Source: a virus. From it: a DNA stretch of 24,568 nucleotides. The notes below the pieces were generated by a model, which worked only from the letters and a program-made list of their open reading frames with translations, was not told the origin of the DNA and made no database searches. Shown piece by piece: positions 20,648 to 24,568 of the stretch (its first letter is position 1; the number at the start of each line of letters is the position of its first letter). Where the stretch lies: the IMG/VR virus record IMGVR_UViG_3300007819_000002, positions 1 to 24,568 of that record; one strand, 5' to 3'. A program made the position numbers and the translations under genes.

Positions 20648-20679
20648 GGGAGAACTCAGATGCACTTGGAGTCTCTCAA

Positions 20680-21258
20680 ATGTCAGCCACGCTCAACCCG
20701 TTCGGGATTGCGCCCCACTTGCACCAGTCGGGAACTCTCCGACCTGCACCAACGCCGGGTACGTTAGCCGCTGCCTACGCCACTTCGATCTTTCAGAACT
20801 CGGCTGTAGCGGTTAACTCATCCGACGGTAACATCATCCTCGCTGCTGTAGGCAGTACCAACCGTCTCGTCGGCTCAATGCAGGGTGTCGAATACACACC
20901 CAACAACGGCCGGCGCGTCGTCTCCAACTTCTGGCCCGCAAGTACGGCCTTCATTGCTGGCCAGCTCACGCTCTGGTACACCCGCGATCCCATGATGACC
21001 TATCTCATCCAGGCGGATGGGGCTATCACGCAGGCCATGCTCGGTAATCAGGCCCCCCTGAATGCCGAAACCGGAAACTCCGTCACGGGGTTCTCCACGG
21101 AGTCGCTGGCTTCTGGCAGCGTCACATCGAGCAGTAATGCTCAACTTCGCATCGTAGGCTTCTGGCAGGACGTGAACAACGCTCCTGGGGATGCGTACAC
21201 CGTCGTCCAAGTGCAGATCTCTCAGCACCAGGATGTCGCTAACCAGGCCGCTTACTAA
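20680..21258 (+). CDS. Probable capsid decoration/stabilising protein
   Basis: A 192-residue protein directly before the major capsid. The motif order SATLNPFGIAPHLHQSGTLR, ATSIFQNSAV, GVEYTPNNGRRVVSNFWPA, WYTRDPMMTYLIQADG and DVNNAPGDAYTVVQVQISQHQDVA is well conserved in phages, in which the gene always sits beside the capsid. The beta-rich sequence fits a decoration protein. GGAGTCTCTCAA precedes the ATG. A cementing or portal-proximal role is possible; no biochemical function is shown by the sequence. Confidence 0.72.
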   Translation: MSATLNPFGIAPHLHQSGTLRPAPTPGTLAAAYATSIFQNSAVAVNSSDGNIILAAVGSTNRLVGSMQGVEYTPNNGRRVVSNFWPASTAFIAGQLTLWYTRDPMMTYLIQADGAITQAMLGNQAPLNAETGNSVTGFSTESLASGSVTSSSNAQLRIVGFWQDVNNAPGDAYTVVQVQISQHQDVANQAAY

Positions 21259-21282
21259 GCGCCTGCCTACTAGGAGAACCAC

Positions 21283-22203
21283 ATGGCAGACCCGATGCGC
21301 AGTACAGACTTCCGATCGATCGTCGAGCCTATTCTCAATGAGACGTTCGACGGAATCTACGACCAACGTGCCGATGAGTGGAAGATGCTCTTCCGCGAGT
21401 CGAAAGGCACTCCACGCAACTACCACGAAGAGCCCGTCCTGTTCGGTATGGGTGCTGCACCGGCTCTGCCGGACGGTACGCCCGTCACCTACCAGTCCGG
21501 TGGCGTTCTGTTCATTCAGAGGTACCTCTACCTGGTCTTCGGTCTCGCGTTCGCGCTGACCAAGGTTCTGGTCGAGGACGGTGACCATATCAAGATCGGC
21601 CAGATCTATGCCGAACACTTGGCGCAGTCACTGATCGAGACGAAGGAGACGCTATGCGCGAACATTCTGAATCGCGCCTTCAACGGCTCCTACACTGGAG
21701 GCGATGGCGTATCTCTGGTGGCGACGAATCATCCGCTTGCTCCTCCGGCCGGTACCTTCTCGAATCAGCTGGCGACGGCAGCGGCAATGTCGCAGACTAG
21801 CGTCGAGCAGATGCTGGTTCAGATCCGGAATGCGGTTGACAATAACGGCAAGCGAATCCGTCTTACGCCGTTGCAGCTGGTCACTGGACCTTCGAACGTC
21901 TTTCAGGCCGAGGTCATTCTCAAGAGCGTTCTGCGGTCTGGCGGGGCGAACAACGACATCAACCCGATTAAGTCAATGGGAATGCTGTCGAAGGGTCAGG
22001 CGAACATCTCTCGTATCACTTCCACTACGATGTGGGGTGTGCAGACTGATGCTCCGCAGGGTCTGAAGCTGCTGATGCGCCGCAAGCTCGAGAAGAGCAT
22101 GGAAGGTGATTTCGAGACCGACTCGATGCGGTACAAGTCCACGGAACGATACATTCCGGGCTGGACCGATCCTCGGGCGTTCTGGGCCACCCCTGGTCTG
22201 TAA
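21283..22203 (+). CDS. Major capsid protein, HK97-fold type
   Basis: A 306-residue protein. Key points are the helical N-terminus (IVEPILNETFDGIYDQRADEW), YLVFGLAFALTKVLVEDG with a likely E-loop/P-domain helix nearby, and the loop GGDGVSLVATNHPLAPPAGTFSN at about 139-161, a frequent motif of HK97-type coats. RLTPLQLVTGPSNVFQAEVI continues as the spine and a C-terminal TERYIPGWTDPRAFWATPGL. It follows scaffold and decoration genes, with AGGAG upstream. No N-terminal cleavage region like HK97 delta is evident. It is the most abundant virion protein by family role. Confidence 0.88.
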   Translation: MADPMRSTDFRSIVEPILNETFDGIYDQRADEWKMLFRESKGTPRNYHEEPVLFGMGAAPALPDGTPVTYQSGGVLFIQRYLYLVFGLAFALTKVLVEDGDHIKIGQIYAEHLAQSLIETKETLCANILNRAFNGSYTGGDGVSLVATNHPLAPPAGTFSNQLATAAAMSQTSVEQMLVQIRNAVDNNGKRIRLTPLQLVTGPSNVFQAEVILKSVLRSGGANNDINPIKSMGMLSKGQANISRITSTTMWGVQTDAPQGLKLLMRRKLEKSMEGDFETDSMRYKSTERYIPGWTDPRAFWATPGL

Positions 22204-22216
22204 AGAAACGGGTACG

Positions 22217-22238
22217 GAGGGCAGGTAACACTGCCCTC
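22217..22238 (+). other. Hairpin downstream of the capsid gene
   Basis: A perfect 8-bp inverted repeat GAGGGCAG (22217-22224) and CTGCCCTC (22231-22238) with a 6-base loop, 13 bp after the capsid stop. There is no T-tract after it. It could slow 3' decay or partially terminate transcription to set the capsid dosage. Confidence 0.5.
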
Positions 22239-22258
22239 TGACCTATAGGAGACTTCTC

Positions 22259-23032
22259 ATGTTTGATCGAACAATTACCAGGTTTGGTGCCCAAGGCAGT
22301 AATCGGGGAGGGGTAGCCTCAGACAATGATACTGGCTTCTTTTCAGATCTAGGGCTGCCGAATCCGACTCGGTATCACTCATATCTTAACGACTTCGACA
22401 CCTATGCAGCCGGAGATTGGACAGTCACCAAAGTTGGCACTGGTACAGTGGCTTTGGGAGCTGTCAACAACGGCGCTCTGGTGCTGACCAACACCACGGG
22501 GACTTCTGATTCGATTGCGATGCAGTTGGTGAATGCCTCGTTCAAGCTCGTGACCGGCTACAGATGCTGGGGTAAGTTCCTTGGTCAAGTCAGTTCGTTG
22601 CTTCCTAACCTGCTGTTAGGATTGGCAAACACATCAACTACCCCGATTGCGGGGCTGACCGATGGTATCTGGCTGTCGGCTGCTGCCGGCGCTACCACGA
22701 TGAACATCCAGGCAAATTCTGGAGCGGTCCAGTCGGTCTCGACCGGGTTACCAGTTCTAGTTGCTGGATCTCAATTCAATTTCTCCTTCTACTACGATGG
22801 TAACTGCTACAGCGGTCCGCAGTATGGGCGGGTGATGTTCGAGTTATCTGGTGCGGGAGTTGCGGTTCCCTACCGAGGGGAGATTGCCTGCGGTTCGGCC
22901 TTTCCCTTTACCACCCTGCTTGCGCCGCAGATCGAGTTCCAGAACACAACGGCGTTAGCCAGCGTGTTCACACTCGACCAGCTCTGGATCATCGAGGATC
23001 GGATTAACATCAACGCAACTCCGGCCTTCTAG
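22259..23032 (+). CDS. Virion protein with lectin-like beta-sandwich features
   Basis: A 257-residue beta-rich protein. NDFDTYAAGDWTVTKVGTGT, GALVLTNTTGTSDSIAMQLV, GYRCWGKFLGQV, LLGLANTSTTP and GNCYSGPQYGRVMFELSG match a conserved phage virion group that resembles concanavalin-type jelly rolls. AGGAG lies about eight bases upstream. It is located after the capsid gene, before other beta-rich virion genes, so a head-surface or head-tail role is likely. Carbohydrate binding is an inference from fold class only. Confidence 0.7.
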   Translation: MFDRTITRFGAQGSNRGGVASDNDTGFFSDLGLPNPTRYHSYLNDFDTYAAGDWTVTKVGTGTVALGAVNNGALVLTNTTGTSDSIAMQLVNASFKLVTGYRCWGKFLGQVSSLLPNLLLGLANTSTTPIAGLTDGIWLSAAAGATTMNIQANSGAVQSVSTGLPVLVAGSQFNFSFYYDGNCYSGPQYGRVMFELSGAGVAVPYRGEIACGSAFPFTTLLAPQIEFQNTTALASVFTLDQLWIIEDRININATPAF

Positions 23033-23041
23033 GAGTAGAGC

Positions 23042-23680
23042 ATGCGCCCTGTAATTCTCTCAGTCTCGTATGTGGCTGGAGCCGTAGGCGCAATCGCTGC
23101 GTCGCAGACGCCAGCTGGAGCCGGTAATCTTCTGATAAACGGTTCTCTGGCGTCTGCCGGTGTTGCGACTCTTGATGCCCAGCGACTCATCGGTATCACG
23201 TCGGCCGGAGATGACTCTAATCGCACTTTTGTTATCACTGGTACCGATAATCAAGGTCGAGTGATCTCGGAGACCTTGACAGGTCCAAATGCGGCTACGG
23301 TTCTTTCAACCCTTAACTACAAGACGATCACGAAGATCACTATCTCTGGGGCTGCTGGTACGGCGTTGACGGTTGATACGGTCTCAACGACGTTGACTGG
23401 AGCCTCGCAGGTGGTCCCCTTGGATCTCTACTTGAACCCGTTTAACGTAACGGTAGCGGTTGAGATCATCGGAACACTGAATGCGACGGCTCAGTTCACT
23501 CTCGATGATATTTTCGGAGGTCCAGGACCTTTCACGTGGTATCCGATCACGGGGCTTGTAGGGATTACGTCTAGCACGGCAGGAACTTTGATCTCTGCCG
23601 TTAGAGCGGTACGATTGCTGGTGAATACCGGGAATGGATCGGCTCAGCTGGTTGTTAACCAATCGGGAGCCGTTGGCTAA
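23042..23680 (+). CDS. Conserved beta-rich virion protein (212 aa)
   Basis: Begins MRPVILSVSYVAGAVGAIAA, then a Gly/Ala-rich beta stretch (LLINGSLASAGVATLD, ITGTDNQGRVISETLTGPN, TITKITISGAAGT). The last part VEIIGTLNATAQFTLDDIFG and PFTWYPITGLVGITSSTAGT completes the pattern of a known phage structural family found after capsid genes. TAGGAG precedes the ATG. Its stop overlaps the next ATG by one base (TAATG). Function probably structural. Confidence 0.72.
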   Translation: MRPVILSVSYVAGAVGAIAASQTPAGAGNLLINGSLASAGVATLDAQRLIGITSAGDDSNRTFVITGTDNQGRVISETLTGPNAATVLSTLNYKTITKITISGAAGTALTVDTVSTTLTGASQVVPLDLYLNPFNVTVAVEIIGTLNATAQFTLDDIFGGPGPFTWYPITGLVGITSSTAGTLISAVRAVRLLVNTGNGSAQLVVNQSGAVG

Positions 23681-23835
23681 TGCCTACCTCTACTGGAGTC
23701 TGCGGCTCATCCGTGATAGGAGCTGGAGTGGTTGGAACGGGTGTGTCGGGCGGCGGTACCTCTGGAAGTAATGTTCTCGTAACTGCCAGTGGAGTTCCGA
23801 TCACCACTGCAAGTGGAGTGAAGATCAAAACATGA
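23680..23835 (+). CDS. Small Gly/Ser/Thr/Val protein (51 aa)
   Basis: The ATG shares one base with the previous TAA (TAATG) and the stop overlaps the next ATG by four (ATGA). The sequence is low-complexity: VIGAGVVGTGVSGGGTSGS, then TASGVPITTASGVKI. Beta-rich repeats of this sort are common in small virion adaptors of the tail-fibre region. Function unknown; position favours a structural or fibre-associated role. Confidence 0.6.
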   Translation: MPTSTGVCGSSVIGAGVVGTGVSGGGTSGSNVLVTASGVPITTASGVKIKT

Positions 23836-24568
23836 ATATCTTAAGACATCTATGGGTATTGATGCTCATCGGAGCCGCAACTGCACAGGTTACGATTCCT
23901 AATTTGCCAGCTAATGCGGCACCGGCAGCAGCCGATCTTGTCGTAACGCAGGAGCAACCCACTGCTCGGGACGGCGATGGTACGGTAAAAACGACTCTCA
24001 CGCAGCTTGCGACGTTCGATGCTTCGGTAAATAATTCCGCAAATGCTACGCTTACTAACAAGACGGTAAGCAGTGCCAACAACACCGTCACGATTGACTG
24101 CAACACGGCGACGTGCAGCAACTTCCCTGCTGGCAGCCCGGCTAATCCTACTGCCAAAGTAGGCACGAGTGCCGTCAATGGTTCGGCCTCTACTTTTATG
24201 CGTTCAGACGCATCGCCGCCGGTTGATCTGACATTTTCTCCTACGTGGACTGGCACGCACACCTTCAACGGAACGGTCGCTGGAACTGGCCTATCCACCT
24301 ATGTAACCAATTTCCTAGCAGCCTCTCCCACGCTGGTGACTCCTGCTCTAGGCACACCCTCCTCGGGCGTTGCCACGAGCATTACTGGGCTGCCTCTCAC
24401 TACTGGCGTGACCGGCGTATTGCCTATCGCAAACGGCGGCACTAACGCCACGACACTTGCCGGCGCGAACATCCCGGTATTGTCAGGGACACCGACCGCT
24501 GGGCATTGTGTTGAGTGGTTGTCATCGACGGTGCTGGAAGATGCTGGGGCCGCTTGCGGCAGCGGCGG
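23832..24568 (+). CDS. Tail-fibre-like protein, partial (right edge)
   Basis: This frame remains open for 245 codons to the window edge. The N-terminus is an apparent signal peptide (MNILRHLWVLMLIGAATA, cleavage before QVTIPNLP). The body carries typical phage tail-fibre repeats: TWTGTHTFNGTVAGTGL, SPTLVTPALGTPSSGVATSI, TGLPLTTGVTGVLPIANGGT. These beta-rich segments trimerise and contact the host surface. The start overlaps the preceding stop. A signal peptide on a virion fibre is unusual and may be a hydrophobic anchor or membrane-associated assembly signal instead. The receptor tip lies outside the window. Confidence 0.8.
   Translation, partial: MNILRHLWVLMLIGAATAQVTIPNLPANAAPAAADLVVTQEQPTARDGDGTVKTTLTQLATFDASVNNSANATLTNKTVSSANNTVTIDCNTATCSNFPAGSPANPTAKVGTSAVNGSASTFMRSDASPPVDLTFSPTWTGTHTFNGTVAGTGLSTYVTNFLAASPTLVTPALGTPSSGVATSITGLPLTTGVTGVLPIANGGTNATTLAGANIPVLSGTPTAGHCVEWLSSTVLEDAGAACGSG

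Noticed and set aside
20875-21618. Minus-strand 247-codon open frame
   Set aside because: Antisense to the decoration and capsid genes; no ribosome site or domain.

Overview
The window looks like part of the genome of a tailed dsDNA bacteriophage (Caudoviricetes). It carries a recognisable packaging and head module in the usual order: small terminase, large terminase, portal, scaffold, a probable decoration protein, HK97-fold major capsid, then virion proteins and the start of a tail fibre. A Gram-negative, probably proteobacterial host is inferred from a lipobox peptide, several Sec-type signal peptides and strong AGGAG ribosome sites. No integrase, tRNA, CRISPR array or insertion sequence was seen. 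The long serine linkers recall secreted enzymes of carbohydrate-degrading proteobacteria, but they do not identify a host.

Layout. Positions 1-5678 are a leftward block of about 15 small, tightly packed genes, many coupled by 4-bp ATGA or GTGA overlaps. Recognisable members are a DUF2786 protein, a DUF3846-like protein, a Pyr_excise/endonuclease V-like protein, a helix-turn-helix protein and a zinc-ribbon protein. This resembles an early, host-takeover and nucleotide-metabolism region. Positions 5679-6297 are an AT-rich divergent control region with three TATAAT boxes, three copies of ATACGTTATA and several RNA hairpins. From 6298 to the right end every gene is on the plus strand.

The rightward region begins with a tiny lipoprotein and coiled-coil and zinc-ribbon proteins, then the small terminase subunit. 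Next comes an accessory block (8374-13782) of small membrane proteins, a broken-looking HTH gene, an exported protein, a large secreted GH26-type glycoside hydrolase with two polyserine linkers, an Ig-domain protein, an intrinsic terminator at 12648-12674, and a run of tiny membrane proteins. The core head module runs from 13821 to 22203. Inserted between portal and scaffold are a probable Acb2/Tad1-type cyclic-nucleotide sponge (anti-CBASS/anti-Thoeris), a very histidine-rich protein and a GroES-like co-chaperonin. Beta-rich virion proteins and the first 245 codons of a tail-fibre-like protein follow.

How it fits together. TerS and TerL package DNA through the portal into a capsid built from scaffold and major capsid protein. 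The GroES-like protein probably adapts the host GroEL for capsid folding. The Acb2/Tad1-like protein would protect infection from nucleotide-signalling immunity. The GH26 enzyme is an exported product more likely to act on polysaccharide outside the cytoplasm than on DNA or virion assembly. Several genes lie at frame junctions, run off the window or are under 65 residues; their starts were chosen from ribosome-binding sites and stop/start overlaps.
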